Assembly (NCBI RefSeq): GCF_934371575.1
Contig: NZ_CAKRNY010000025.1
Span: forward strand, 1 to 54,395
DNA: 54,395 nt
Direction: 5' to 3'
Source of the DNA: an uncultured Blautia sp.
GTDB taxonomy: Bacteria > Bacillota > Clostridia > Lachnospirales > Lachnospiraceae
A program made the position numbers and the translations under genes. Shown one piece after another: positions 8,779-16,960 of the stretch (its first letter is position 1; each line of letters begins with the position of its first letter). The notes beneath the pieces are model-generated. The model did not search any database and was not told the origin of the DNA. It was given only the letters and a program-made list of their open reading frames with translations.

Positions 8779-9534
8779 TCAGTCTTTAAGATCCAGCTCC
8801 ACCGGACAATGATCTGATCCCATAATTTCACTGTGAATCTTCGCATCTATGAGAGAATCCTTCAAAGAAGGGGATGTAAGAAAATAATCAATTCTCCATC
8901 CGGCATTTTTCTCTCTTGCCTTAAAGCGGTAAGACCACCAGGAATAGGCTCCGGTAAGATCCGGGTAAAAATAACGGAACGTATCAATAAATCCGGCTTC
9001 CAGTACTTTGGTAAAGCAGGAACGCTCTTCATCTGTAAATCCTGCATTCATGCGGTTGGTCTTGGGATTTTTCAGGTCAATTTCCTGATGTGCCACGTTC
9101 ATATCTCCACAGCAGATCACAGGCTTCTTTTCCTGCAGCTTCAGAAGATACAAAAGGAAATCCCTCTCCCATTCCATACGGTATTCCAGTCTGCGAAGCT
9201 CTGACTGGGAATTCGGGGTATAAACTGTAACCAGATAAAAATTATCCATTTCTGCTGTTATGATACGCCCCTCTTTATCATGTTCCGGAATCCCCATTCC
9301 ATAAGTTACAAGAATTGGTTCTTTTTTTGTAAAAACAGCAGTTCCGGAGTAGCCCTTGCGGTTGGCATAATTCCAGTACTGATAATATCCGGGAAGCTCC
9401 AGCTTTACCTGATTCTCCTGGCATTTTGTTTCCTGCAGGCAGAAGATATCTGCATCCAGCTGTGAAAAGCTTTCTTCAAAGCCCTTGGTAATACACGCAC
9501 GGATTCCATTTACATTCCATGATACAAGTTTCAT
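8779..9534 (-). CDS. exoA: Exodeoxyribonuclease III (AP endonuclease)
   Basis: A 251-residue member of the exonuclease-endonuclease-phosphatase fold that cuts 5' of abasic sites in base excision repair. Motifs in order: MKLVSWNVNGIRA at the start, LQETKC with the metal-binding Glu, YSGTAVFTKKEP, YTPNSQ, CGDMNVAHQEIDL, YSWWSYRFKAREKNAGWRID and the C-terminal GSDHCPVEL with the catalytic His. The start at 9534 has GGAG six bases upstream; an in-frame TTG four codons earlier overlaps that site and is rejected. Transcribed alone, divergently from the DUF1292 gene. Confidence 0.95.
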   Translation of the reverse strand: MKLVSWNVNGIRACITKGFEESFSQLDADIFCLQETKCQENQVKLELPGYYQYWNYANRKGYSGTAVFTKKEPILVTYGMGIPEHDKEGRIITAEMDNFYLVTVYTPNSQSELRRLEYRMEWERDFLLYLLKLQEKKPVICCGDMNVAHQEIDLKNPKTNRMNAGFTDEERSCFTKVLEAGFIDTFRYFYPDLTGAYSWWSYRFKAREKNAGWRIDYFLTSPSLKDSLIDAKIHSEIMGSDHCPVELDLKD

Positions 9535-9704
9535 GCTATTCTCCAATCTGTGAAAATTATACTGCCAGAGTATATCAAAAAAAGATTCTGCTGGCAGCCA
9601 TTTTCTTAATTATAACACACAATTTGCTATTCACAAACCTCAAATTTTCTGATACAATCTAAATATACTGTTCCCCGCTTACAGTTCACAGTAATGCAGC
9701 CTGT

Positions 9705-9733
9705 TTTCAAAATCCGGGGAGATAATCTATAAT
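9705..9733 (+). promoter_or_regulatory. Possible promoter of the DUF1292 gene
   Basis: TATAAT at 9728-9733 is a perfect -10 box about 27 bases before the start codon. The hexamer 17 bases upstream (TTTCAA) is a poor -35 match. Confidence 0.45.
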
Positions 9734-9759
9734 AAAAGAATAAAGTGAGGTATATACCA

Positions 9760-10158
9760 ATGAGTGATTTAGATATGAACAATTCCTGCAGCAGCTGTGG
9801 AAGCAGCGCATCCTGCGGAAGCGGCTCTGACTGCTCCACATGTGACGGATGCAGCACTGACCCTAAGCAGCACAGCACCATCACCCTTACCATGGAGGAT
9901 GACACCGAAGTAGAATGTGCCATTCTTACTATTTTCCCTGTTGATGCCAAGGAATATATTGCACTTCTTCCCCTTGATGAGGAAGGACAGAACCATGACG
10001 GAGAGGTTTATCTTTATTCCTTCACCCGTACAGAAACCGGAGCTCCTATGCTCTCCAATATTGAAAGTGATGAAGAATATAATAAGGCAGCTATAGCATT
10101 TGATACCGTCCTTCAGAATGCAAGGGAAGCAGAAGCAGCCGGAGAGCCATTAGAATAA
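9760..10158 (+). CDS. DUF1292 protein with N-terminal cysteine cluster
   Basis: A 132-residue protein. Its C-terminal two thirds (STITLTMEDDTEVECAILTIF to FDTVLQNA) is a DUF1292 domain: acidic, beta-rich, common in Firmicutes and of unknown function. The first 30 residues hold seven cysteines spaced by Ser and Gly (SCSSCG, SCGSG, CSTCDGC), a possible metal-binding tail. The ATG at 9760 has GTGAGG nine bases upstream; a start five codons earlier would overlap that site. It is followed by a repeat element and then a shared terminator. Confidence 0.85.
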   Translation: MSDLDMNNSCSSCGSSASCGSGSDCSTCDGCSTDPKQHSTITLTMEDDTEVECAILTIFPVDAKEYIALLPLDEEGQNHDGEVYLYSFTRTETGAPMLSNIESDEEYNKAAIAFDTVLQNAREAEAAGEPLE

Positions 10159-10205
10159 TCTAACTGTTTTGTCCAAGACTTTCCCTGTCAGCATGTGCGG
10201 AAACT

Positions 10206-10221
10206 TTTTCAAACACGCTCT
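10206..10221 (-). repeat. 16-mer shared with the pyrI-rnpB gap
   Basis: On the minus strand this reads AGAGCGTGTTTGAAAA and matches 46254-46269 (plus strand) at 15 of 16 positions. It directly abuts the palindromic element at 10220 and may be the remnant of another dispersed repeat. Confidence 0.45.
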
Positions 10222-10384
10222 AGTACAGCAAAAATTAAGTTTCTGCTATATTGACGCAGGATGATTTCTTCATATGCAAGGCGGAGGAATGAGGCGTAGC
10301 GGTGGCTACGGCGATTGACGACAACGCGGCATATGAAAAATCAGACAAGTCAATATGGCGGTTACTTAATATTCGCTGTACTAG
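10220..10384. repeat. 165-bp imperfect palindromic element
   Basis: The element is bounded by CTAGTACAGC (10220-10229) and its perfect complement GCTGTACTAG (10375-10384). The complementarity continues inward to 21 bases with two mismatches, then through ATATTGAC and CATATGC blocks on both arms. In the centre is a smaller hairpin, CGTAGC-GGT-GGCTACG. No protein is encoded. It shares an 18-base core (ATATGCAAGGCGGAGGAA, 10272-10289) with the repeat upstream of folC-pheA. It fits a MITE-like or REP-like intergenic repeat. Confidence 0.75.
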
Positions 10385-10443
10385 TTCCTGCCCAGTAGGA
10401 TCTTTTACGCAATGGGGGATTCCGGCGGAACTCCCTATTGTAT

Positions 10444-10494
10444 AAAAATAACAGGCACATATGATACTAAATTTCACATGTACCTGTTATTTTT
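10444..10494. terminator. Bidirectional terminator between DUF1292 gene and dut
   Basis: A 20-base arm (10444-10463) pairs with 10475-10494 with two mismatches. The stem begins AAAAATAACAGG and ends CCTGTTATTTTT, so each strand gets a U-run. It separates two convergent genes. Confidence 0.85.
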
Positions 10495-10586
10495 ATTCAC
10501 TGCTATTTTTATTCATGGTTTTTTATTCACGATTTTTCTTTCACCGTTTTTATTCCATGATTCTTAAATTCTTATCCCACTATTTC

Positions 10587-11123
10587 TTATTCTGCCGCCG
10601 TTTTTGTAGTGCTTCCGAATCCGCCGTTTCTTACATCCGTTACATCATCATCCACTGTAATTCCATATTCCACAAAAATCCCCTGCATAAAACCGGTATC
10701 TGCCTTCAGCTCTACTGTTTTATTTTCATTGGAATCATTGGTCAGCTTGGCAAAAATATGGCCTTCATTGTCTGAATAGAAATAATCGCTGTCAATAATT
10801 CCAACTGTGTTATTTAACTGCAGGCGGAACTTGAAGCCAAGACCACTTCTTGGATAACATTTCAGTACCCATTCCTGGTCCATTTCCACACGGATTCCGG
10901 TAGGAATCTTAACTGTTTCTCCTGGTTTTATTACGAAATCCGCTGGAGAAAAGAAATCATATCCTGCACTTCCTGCAGTTGCCCTTCTTGGCAGACGGAT
11001 ATTTTCGTAGATTTTCTTCGCCTCTTCCTCACTTACTTCACCAAGACTGCTATCAAATGTATCTTTCCAGTCTGCAATAAAACGATTTTCACTTACTTTA
11101 TGAAATTTTGCAATTCTTTTCAT
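10587..11123 (-). CDS. dut: dUTP diphosphatase
   Basis: A 178-residue trimeric-type dUTPase, which hydrolyses dUTP to dUMP and keeps uracil out of DNA. The family motifs appear in order: AGSAGYDFFS (motif 1), PRSGLGFK (2), NTVGIIDSDYFYSDNEGHI (3, with the tyrosine that closes on uracil), KADTGFMQGIF (4) and the glycine-rich C-terminal arm RNGGFGSTTK (5). It has a roughly 45-residue N-terminal extension compared with short bacterial dUTPases. The start ATG at 11123 follows AGGAGAAGAAT. It lies 108 bases downstream of pnp on the same strand, with a hairpin between. Confidence 0.92.
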   Translation of the reverse strand: MKRIAKFHKVSENRFIADWKDTFDSSLGEVSEEEAKKIYENIRLPRRATAGSAGYDFFSPADFVIKPGETVKIPTGIRVEMDQEWVLKCYPRSGLGFKFRLQLNNTVGIIDSDYFYSDNEGHIFAKLTNDSNENKTVELKADTGFMQGIFVEYGITVDDDVTDVRNGGFGSTTKTAAE

Positions 11124-11166
11124 ATTCTTCTCCTGTTTTATTCACTCAAATTTTCCCGGATACAGC

Positions 11167-11193
11167 GAATGCCGGACAAACTGCCCGGCATTC
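11167..11193. repeat. Hairpin between pnp and dut
   Basis: GAATGCCGG (11167-11175) pairs with CCGGCATTC (11185-11193). There is no adjacent T-run, so it is more likely an mRNA-processing or stability hairpin than a terminator. Confidence 0.5.
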
Positions 11194-11231
11194 CACATTA
11201 TATTATTTATCTTTATTCTGGTTACAGCCTG

Positions 11232-13325
11232 TTACGCTTCTGTCGGAACATCCTTGATGCTGAAGCTCATTCTTCCCATCTTGTCTTTTCCAAGGCATAC
11301 AACTGTTACTTTATCTCCAAGTGTAAGAACATCCTCTACACGGTTGATTCTCTCCTTGCAGATCTTGGAAATGTGAACCATTCCCTCTTTGCCAGGTGCA
11401 AACTCAACAAAAGCTCCAAACTCTTTAATGCTTACAACCTGTCCGGTAAGGATCTGTCCCTGCTCAAAATCAGAAGCAATGATCTCAATCATACGTTTTG
11501 CTTCTTTCATGTTCTTATCATCTACGCCGCAGATAGATACAGCACCTTCGTCTGTAATATCAATCTTAACTCCGGTACGCTCGATAATCGTGTTGATTGT
11601 TTTTCCTCTCTGGCCAACAACATCACCGATCTTCTGAGGATCAATCTGGATCTGGATGATCTTCGGAGCATATTTGCCCACATTTGTACGAGGTGCAGGA
11701 ATGCATTTCTCAATAACTTCGTTAAGGATATACTCTCTTGCCTCTTTTGTACGTCTGATTGCTTCTTCTACGATCTGTCTTGTAAGACCATGGATCTTAA
11801 TATCCATCTGGATTGCAGTAATACCATCGTGAGTACCAGCTACCTTAAAGTCCATATCTCCAAAGAAGTCCTCAAGTCCCTGGATATCAGTAAGAACGAT
11901 ATAATCATCATCTGTATCACCGGTAACAAGACCACAGGAAATACCAGCTACAGGTTTCTTAATCGGTACACCAGCTGCCTCAAGTGACATGGTAGATGCA
12001 CAGATACTTGCCTGTGAAGTGGATCCGTTGGACTCAAATGTCTCAGATACAGTACGGATAGCATATGGAAATTCTTCTACGCTTGGAAGTACCGGAACAA
12101 GGGCTCTTTCTGCCAGTGCTCCATGTCCGATCTCACGGCGTCCCGGTCCTCTGGATGGTTTTGTCTCACCTACAGAGTAGGACGGGAAGTTATAATGATG
12201 CATATATCTCTTAGTTGTCTCGAACTCGTCAAGTCCGTCAATTCTCTGTGCTTCTGCAAGAGGCGCCAGAGTTGTGATGGTACAGATCTGTGTCTGTCCA
12301 CGGGTAAACATAGCAGAACCATGTACTCTCGGAATAATATCAACTTCTGCTGCCAGAGGACGGATCTGTGTAATTGCACGGCCATCTGGACGCTTGTGGT
12401 CTTTTAAGATCATTTTACGCACGGTCTTCTTCTGATACTGGTAAACAGCCTCACCAAGAACAGCCAGCCATTCTTCTTTCTCTGCAAAAGCCTCTTTCAG
12501 TTTGTCTGTGATCTGGGCGATATTGTTCTCTCTTGTCTGCTTGTCATCAGAGAATACTGCAACTTCCATTTCTTCCGGAGGAACGATCTCTTTGATGGCA
12601 TCAAACAGCTCCTGTGGAACTGCACAGGACTCATAGCTGTGTTTTTCTTTTCCGCACTCTGCAATGATCTGGTCAAAGAATTTGATAATTTCCTGGTTTA
12701 CTTCATGTGCTTTGTAAATAGCCTCGATCATCTGATCTTCCGGAACTTCATTTGCACCAGCCTCGATCATGATAACTTTATCTCTTGTGGAAGCTACTGT
12801 AAGCTGAAGGTCAGAAACATCCTTCTGTGCCAGTGTAGGGTTTACAATGAACTCACCGTCAATAAGACCGATCTGTGTAGTCGCACACGGACCGTCAAAA
12901 GGAATATCAGAAATACAGGTAGCAAGGGAGGAACCAAGCATAGCCGGAATCTCCGGATTGCACTGCGGGTCAACAGACATAACCATATCTACAAGTGTAA
13001 CGTCATTTCTGTAATCCTTGGGGAACAGAGGACGCATAGGTCTGTCAATAACACGGGAAGTAAGGATTGCATGCTCGCTTGCTTTTCCCTCTCTCTTATT
13101 AAAACCGCCTGGAATTTTTCCTACGGCATACATTTTCTCTTCATACTCAACACTTAACGGAAAAAAGTCGATTCCCTCTCTTGGCTCTTTGGATGCAGTT
13201 GCTGTAGCAAGTACAGTGGTATCGCCATAATGCATAAGTGCTGCGCCATTTGCCTGTTTCGCAACACGGCCGATATCTACGGTAAGTGTTCTTCCAGCTA
13301 ATTCCATGGAATAACTTTTGTACAT
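11232..13325 (-). CDS. pnp: Polynucleotide phosphorylase
   Basis: A 697-residue 3'-5' phosphorolytic exoribonuclease working in mRNA decay. Two RNase PH-like domains are separated by a helical linker; the second holds FTRGQTQICT, the active-site block PRREIGHGALAERAL and GDTDDDYIVLTDIQGLEDF. Then follow a KH domain (PQKIGDVVGQRGKTINTI) and a C-terminal S1 domain (GQVVSIKEFGAFVEFAPGKE). Length matches the family. ATG at 13325 follows AAAAGGAGAAAGAAT; the longer open frame upstream lacks a site. It follows rpsO on the same strand, the classic rpsO-pnp order. Confidence 0.97.
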   Translation of the reverse strand: MYKSYSMELAGRTLTVDIGRVAKQANGAALMHYGDTTVLATATASKEPREGIDFFPLSVEYEEKMYAVGKIPGGFNKREGKASEHAILTSRVIDRPMRPLFPKDYRNDVTLVDMVMSVDPQCNPEIPAMLGSSLATCISDIPFDGPCATTQIGLIDGEFIVNPTLAQKDVSDLQLTVASTRDKVIMIEAGANEVPEDQMIEAIYKAHEVNQEIIKFFDQIIAECGKEKHSYESCAVPQELFDAIKEIVPPEEMEVAVFSDDKQTRENNIAQITDKLKEAFAEKEEWLAVLGEAVYQYQKKTVRKMILKDHKRPDGRAITQIRPLAAEVDIIPRVHGSAMFTRGQTQICTITTLAPLAEAQRIDGLDEFETTKRYMHHYNFPSYSVGETKPSRGPGRREIGHGALAERALVPVLPSVEEFPYAIRTVSETFESNGSTSQASICASTMSLEAAGVPIKKPVAGISCGLVTGDTDDDYIVLTDIQGLEDFFGDMDFKVAGTHDGITAIQMDIKIHGLTRQIVEEAIRRTKEAREYILNEVIEKCIPAPRTNVGKYAPKIIQIQIDPQKIGDVVGQRGKTINTIIERTGVKIDITDEGAVSICGVDDKNMKEAKRMIEIIASDFEQGQILTGQVVSIKEFGAFVEFAPGKEGMVHISKICKERINRVEDVLTLGDKVTVVCLGKDKMGRMSFSIKDVPTEA

Positions 13326-13640
13326 ATTCTTTCTCCTTTTACAATATAATATAAACATTAAATATAGTCAGTTGTATCCTGCAAAAGCAGAATAAACAAC
13401 ATTTCGCCAGAACAGAAGTCCGAAACGACTGAAAAATCCACTTGTGAAACATACAAATGCGCTTTTCAGAAGTCTCGGAAATTCCTGCTATCTTTCCACA
13501 ATCTCAAAAGCGTCAGGCACATCAAAAAACAATTGACAGCTCTTCTTTTGGAACTGTTTACAAAACAGCAATAATACTTCTGCTATGACTCTTACATTTT
13601 AAAATGGGGCGGATGGATATCCGCCCCTTCCGCATACTAA
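13326..13640. other. rpsO-pnp intergenic region
   Basis: This 315-bp gap holds the rpsO terminator at its right end and the pnp leader at its left. Short complementary segments (CGCTTTT and AAAAGCG; CTGTTT and AAACAG) could form leader hairpins, as pnp leaders often do, but none is strong. No gene and no clear promoter was found. Confidence 0.5.
13606..13627 (-). terminator. Terminator of rpsO
   Basis: GGGGCGGAT (13606-13614) pairs with ATCCGCCCC (13619-13627) across a four-base loop. On the minus strand it is followed by ATTTTAAAAT, a weak U-tract, so some read-through into pnp is plausible. Confidence 0.75.
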
Positions 13641-13907
13641 TTATTTTCTTAAGCCTAATTTCTCAATCAGTGTACGGTATCTTTCGATGTCTGTTTTCTT
13701 TAAGTAAGCTAACAGTCCACGTCTCTGACCTACCATTTTCAGCAGACCACGTCTGGAATGATGATCCTTGTGGTTATTCTGTAAATGCTCGGTAAGCTCC
13801 TGGATTCTTGCAGTAAGAACAGCTACCTGTACCTCTGGTGAACCGGTATCTCCCTCACATCTTGCATACTCTTTCATGATTGCTGCTTTCTTCTCTTTTG
13901 AAATCAT
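13641..13907 (-). CDS. rpsO: 30S ribosomal protein S15
   Basis: An 88-residue protein with the typical S15 sequence: the helical N-terminus [42 protein letters not shown], the 16S rRNA-binding block [21 protein letters not shown] and the ending [12 protein letters not shown]. It binds the central domain of 16S rRNA early in small-subunit assembly. The ATG at 13907 follows AAGGAGGAAATCAAA. A TATAAT lies on the minus strand at 13932-13937, very near the ribosome site and without a -35 box, so it is probably chance. Confidence 0.98.
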   Translation of the reverse strand: MISKEKKAAIMKEYARCEGDTGSPEVQVAVLTARIQELTEHLQNNHKDHHSRRGLLKMVGQRRGLLAYLKKTDIERYRTLIEKLGLRK

Positions 13908-14168
13908 TTTGATTTCCTCCTTATAATTCTTATTATAGAGTCATCCATGCAGATCTTCTGCCAAAAACATCTGACACAAAGCTGTGCAGACACCGGCAAA
14001 ATTCTGTGGTGACGTGATCGCCGCATATTAAGAGACGGTCGGAGATTCCAACCCCTGAATATGGGCTGTTTAAAGCACAAAACAGGATTTCCCTGCTCGC
14101 ACCTTGTGTAGTATAGCATAAGGAAAAACTTCTGTAAACTGTTTTTTCAATTTTTATCTGTACATTTT

Positions 14169-15806
14169 TTATCTGTACATTTTTTTGGGATCTTCATCTA
14201 AAAGAGAAAAGGCAATGTTGGTAGCATGATCTGAAACACGCTCCAGCCCGGATATGATATCAGAAAATATCATTCCCGCACTTGCCGTACATTCTCCTCT
14301 TGTAAGACGCTGGATATGGGATTCCTGAAGATCCCGCTCCTTTTGGTCTACCTGCTCTTCCAGATTCAGGATATCCTGCATATGGGTCAGATTATTGTGC
14401 AAAAACATATCAAGAGCATAGTTGGTGACTTTTACGGTTAACTCCAGCATGTTGGTAAGCTCTTCCTGGGCAGACTGGCTGAACTGAATCCCATGAGCCA
14501 GTCTGGACCGTGCCGCATCTGCAATATTTTCCGCATGGTCTCCGATACGCTCAATGTCATTTACAATGTGAAACAGACCGCCTATACTTTTTGCATCATC
14601 CGCAGGAAGTGTGGTTTCGTTTATTTTTACCAGATAATTGGTAATCTCATGATTGAGAAAATCGATCTGCTTCTCCACTACATAAACCTGTCCGATATCC
14701 GCTTCATCCAGGGTAATCAGGGCATTCATGGCATTTTCCAGATTGGTAACTGCCATCTGTCCCATACGTCCCATTTCCTGAATGGCATCAAACACTGCCG
14801 TTGTAGGAGAATAAACCGACTTTTCTCCAATGTACTGCAAAGAAAATCCATCCTGTTTTTTCTCTTCCTCATCCCTTACAAAGAAACCGGTAAGTCTGAC
14901 AATCTGTCTGTTAAACGGTGCAAGCATCAGTACTTCCACAATTTTGATAAGAGTATGTGTATTTGCAACTTCCCTTCCCGGATTATGGCCGGAAATATTT
15001 TCAATAAAATGGGTAACAGGTTCCAGTCCTATGGAAATAATCACATACATGATTGCGGTTCCAATGATGTTAAAAAGCAAATGGATCAGTGCGGCCCTCT
15101 TTGCATCCCTTTTTCCGCCAAGTCCTGCCAGAAGTGCAGACACACACGCTCCTATATTGCATCCCAGGATAATAAAGAAGCAGATCCGCATATCCAAAAG
15201 TCCCTGATTGGCAAGAAGCAGAATGATTCCCACAGTGGCAGATGAGCTCTGCAGAATGGCTGTTACTACCATACCTACGATAAGTGCCACAAAATGGCTG
15301 TCCAAAGAGCCCATTACATTTACCACCTGCGTGGACTCCTTCAGAACTGACATAGATGTGGACATCGTTGTCAGTCCCATAAACAAAATACCAAATCCCA
15401 GCAGAACTTCCCCTGCACGCTGCACTTTTGTTTTCTTTGAAAACATCACCATGATAATTCCTGCCATGATGATCACAGGTGCCAGTTCTGAAAGGTTAAA
15501 TGCAATCAGCTGGGAGGTGATGGTGGTACCGATATTGGCCCCCATGATCACACCTGCAGCCTGGTACAGATTCATAAGCCCTGAATTTACAAAGCTGACT
15601 ACCATTACCGTTGCCGCACTGGAAGACTGAATAACTGCGGTAAACAATGTTCCCACCAGGATTCCCCGAACAGGTGTTTTTGTAAAAAATTCCAGGATGC
15701 TTCTCATTTTAGCCCCTGCTGCTTTTTCCAGACTGTCACTCATCAGTCGCATGCCATAAAGAAAAAGCCCCAGACCGCCCATTAACCCAAGAATAATCTG
15801 CGTCAT
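14169..15806 (-). CDS. Na/Pi cotransporter family protein with PhoU-like tail
   Basis: A 545-residue inner-membrane protein. The N-terminal 310 residues contain two inverted NptA/PNaS repeats, each with the family QSSSA signature (VIQSSSAATVMVV and ILQSSSATVGIIL) and GANIGTT or GCNIGAC loops. The C-terminal 200 residues are helical and PhoU-like (NDIERIGDHAENIAD, LERVSDHATNIAF), a part thought to sense phosphate or metal. It is expected to import phosphate with sodium. ATG at 15806 follows AAGGAGACAATTC. Monocistronic; the structured repeat at 15844-16044 lies immediately upstream. Confidence 0.9.
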   Translation of the reverse strand: MTQIILGLMGGLGLFLYGMRLMSDSLEKAAGAKMRSILEFFTKTPVRGILVGTLFTAVIQSSSAATVMVVSFVNSGLMNLYQAAGVIMGANIGTTITSQLIAFNLSELAPVIIMAGIIMVMFSKKTKVQRAGEVLLGFGILFMGLTTMSTSMSVLKESTQVVNVMGSLDSHFVALIVGMVVTAILQSSSATVGIILLLANQGLLDMRICFFIILGCNIGACVSALLAGLGGKRDAKRAALIHLLFNIIGTAIMYVIISIGLEPVTHFIENISGHNPGREVANTHTLIKIVEVLMLAPFNRQIVRLTGFFVRDEEEKKQDGFSLQYIGEKSVYSPTTAVFDAIQEMGRMGQMAVTNLENAMNALITLDEADIGQVYVVEKQIDFLNHEITNYLVKINETTLPADDAKSIGGLFHIVNDIERIGDHAENIADAARSRLAHGIQFSQSAQEELTNMLELTVKVTNYALDMFLHNNLTHMQDILNLEEQVDQKERDLQESHIQRLTRGECTASAGMIFSDIISGLERVSDHATNIAFSLLDEDPKKMYR

Positions 15807-15843
15807 GAATTGTCTCCTTGTATTTTATACAGAACTATTTTAA

Positions 15844-16044
15844 TGATACCAGTGTCAAAAGGTCAAAAAGCCGTTCGTGCTTGCACGATAAGGCGTTTGA
15901 ACTTGGGACACGACCAAATATGAGAAAGTAGCGATTTACGCAGTAAATCAGCGGATTTCGAATATTTGGAGGATTGTGGGAGCAGCGTAGCTGCGGAGCA
16001 ATCCGGGGTATCAAATGAGTGTCAAAAGACCTTTTGACACTCAT
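15844..16044 (+). repeat. Structured 200-bp intergenic element, possible ncRNA or MITE (copy A)
   Basis: Read on the plus strand the sequence folds as a closed set of helices. The outer stem is TGATACC (15844-15850) with GGTATCA (16007-16013). Inside are a hairpin at 15870-15894 (core CGTGC-TT-GCACG), a second at 15914-15969 (CCAAATAT with ATATTTGG, inner GATTTAC with GTAAATC), and a third at 15971-16004 (GGATTG with CAATCC, inner GCAGC with GCTGC). It ends in a terminator-like hairpin at 16015-16044. AGTGTCAAAAGGTC (15851-15864) recurs inverted at 16028-16041, giving both MITE-like ends and an alternative pairing. A 59-base part is about 83% identical to 29263-29321 on the minus strand. No protein is encoded. 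Confidence 0.7.
16015..16044. terminator. Terminator hairpin at the ribF end / end of structured element
   Basis: A 14-base arm (ATGAGTGTCAAAAG, 16015-16028) pairs perfectly with 16031-16044. T-rich sequence follows on the plus strand (TTCCTTTTTATTTTATT). On the minus strand it lies directly after ribF and can serve as the end of the nusA-infB cluster, though with a poorer U-tract. Confidence 0.7.
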
Positions 16045-16051
16045 TTCCTTT

Positions 16052-16948
16052 TTATTTTATTGTTTCAAAATAAGCCCTGCCATCTTCTGCATCAGCCAAC
16101 AGCCTTGCCTTCAGTGCTTCCAGAGATGGAAATTTTTTCTCCGGTCTTAAAAATTTCTTAAAATCAACACGGCAATCCTGCCCGTATAAATCCTCTTTAC
16201 AGTCAAAAAGGTATGTTTCCACTCCAATAAAGCTTTCTCCAACTGTAGGCTTGTACCCGATATTGGTAATTCCATGATAAACCTTATCTCCAAAACTGGA
16301 GCTTGTTACATAAACCCCGTTTGGCGGCAGGATTTTGCTTTTTGGAGGTACAATATTGGTAGTTGGAAGAAGCACCTTATGTCCCATACCTCTTCCATGA
16401 ACCACAGCTCCCTCCACAAAATAATCAGCCCCCATAAGTGAGGTAATCTTTTCCATATTTCCTTTTTTCAGTTCTTCCCTGATAAAAGTACTGCTGATTT
16501 TACGGTGTCCATCCATTTCCTTGGAAAGGATTTCTACCTGAAAACCATATTTACTGCCAAATTCCTTCAGAAGCTCCGGATTTCCCTTCCGTTCAAAGCC
16601 AAACCGGTTGTCCTCGCCTACAACCACGTAGGATGCCCCCAGATCTCCCATCAGAATTTCTTTTATAAAATTCTCTGCTTTCATGTGCCGGATCCTGTCA
16701 TTAAGAGGACACTCCACCAGCACATCAATGCCCATTTTTTCAAGAAGGGAAGCCCGCTCTTCACTGGTAAGGATCATATTGCTGGAAGCATCAATGGCAA
16801 AAAGAACAGCCTGTTCTCCAAATGCTTTCCGCTCTTTGATCTTCTCTACCAGTTTTCTGTGTCCACGGTGGATCCCGTCAAATTTTCCCATTGTTACTGC
16901 ACAGTTGGCAAGCTTTGGAAACTCGCCATCTATCTTCAGGTATTCCAT
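16052..16948 (-). CDS. ribF: Bifunctional riboflavin kinase/FAD synthetase
   Basis: A 298-residue enzyme making FMN from riboflavin and then FAD. The N-terminal nucleotidyltransferase domain has GKFDGIHRGH (residues 21-30), the HxGH-type motif, and later KISSTFIRE. The C-terminal riboflavin kinase domain (from about 185) has GRGMGHKVLLPTTNI with the PTxN motif that binds Mg-ATP, and GVETYLFDC. The length is typical. It is the last gene of the cluster, 12 bases after truB, with AGGAGAGTTAT before the start. Confidence 0.96.
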   Translation of the reverse strand: MEYLKIDGEFPKLANCAVTMGKFDGIHRGHRKLVEKIKERKAFGEQAVLFAIDASSNMILTSEERASLLEKMGIDVLVECPLNDRIRHMKAENFIKEILMGDLGASYVVVGEDNRFGFERKGNPELLKEFGSKYGFQVEILSKEMDGHRKISSTFIREELKKGNMEKITSLMGADYFVEGAVVHGRGMGHKVLLPTTNIVPPKSKILPPNGVYVTSSSFGDKVYHGITNIGYKPTVGESFIGVETYLFDCKEDLYGQDCRVDFKKFLRPEKKFPSLEALKARLLADAEDGRAYFETIK

Positions 16949-16960
16949 ATAACTCTCCTG

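Noticed and set aside
10235..10477. 80-codon minus-strand open frame over the palindromic repeat
   Set aside because: It begins in the terminator and crosses the repeat; it has no ribosome site.
11100..11987. 295-codon plus-strand open frame opposite pnp
   Set aside because: It lies antisense to strongly conserved pnp codons, is rich in Cys/Ser/Asn as mirror frames are, and has no ribosome site.
13904..14119. 71-codon open frame in the rpsO leader
   Set aside because: No ribosome site, and it runs through the rpsO leader and its ribosome site; composition is not protein-like.
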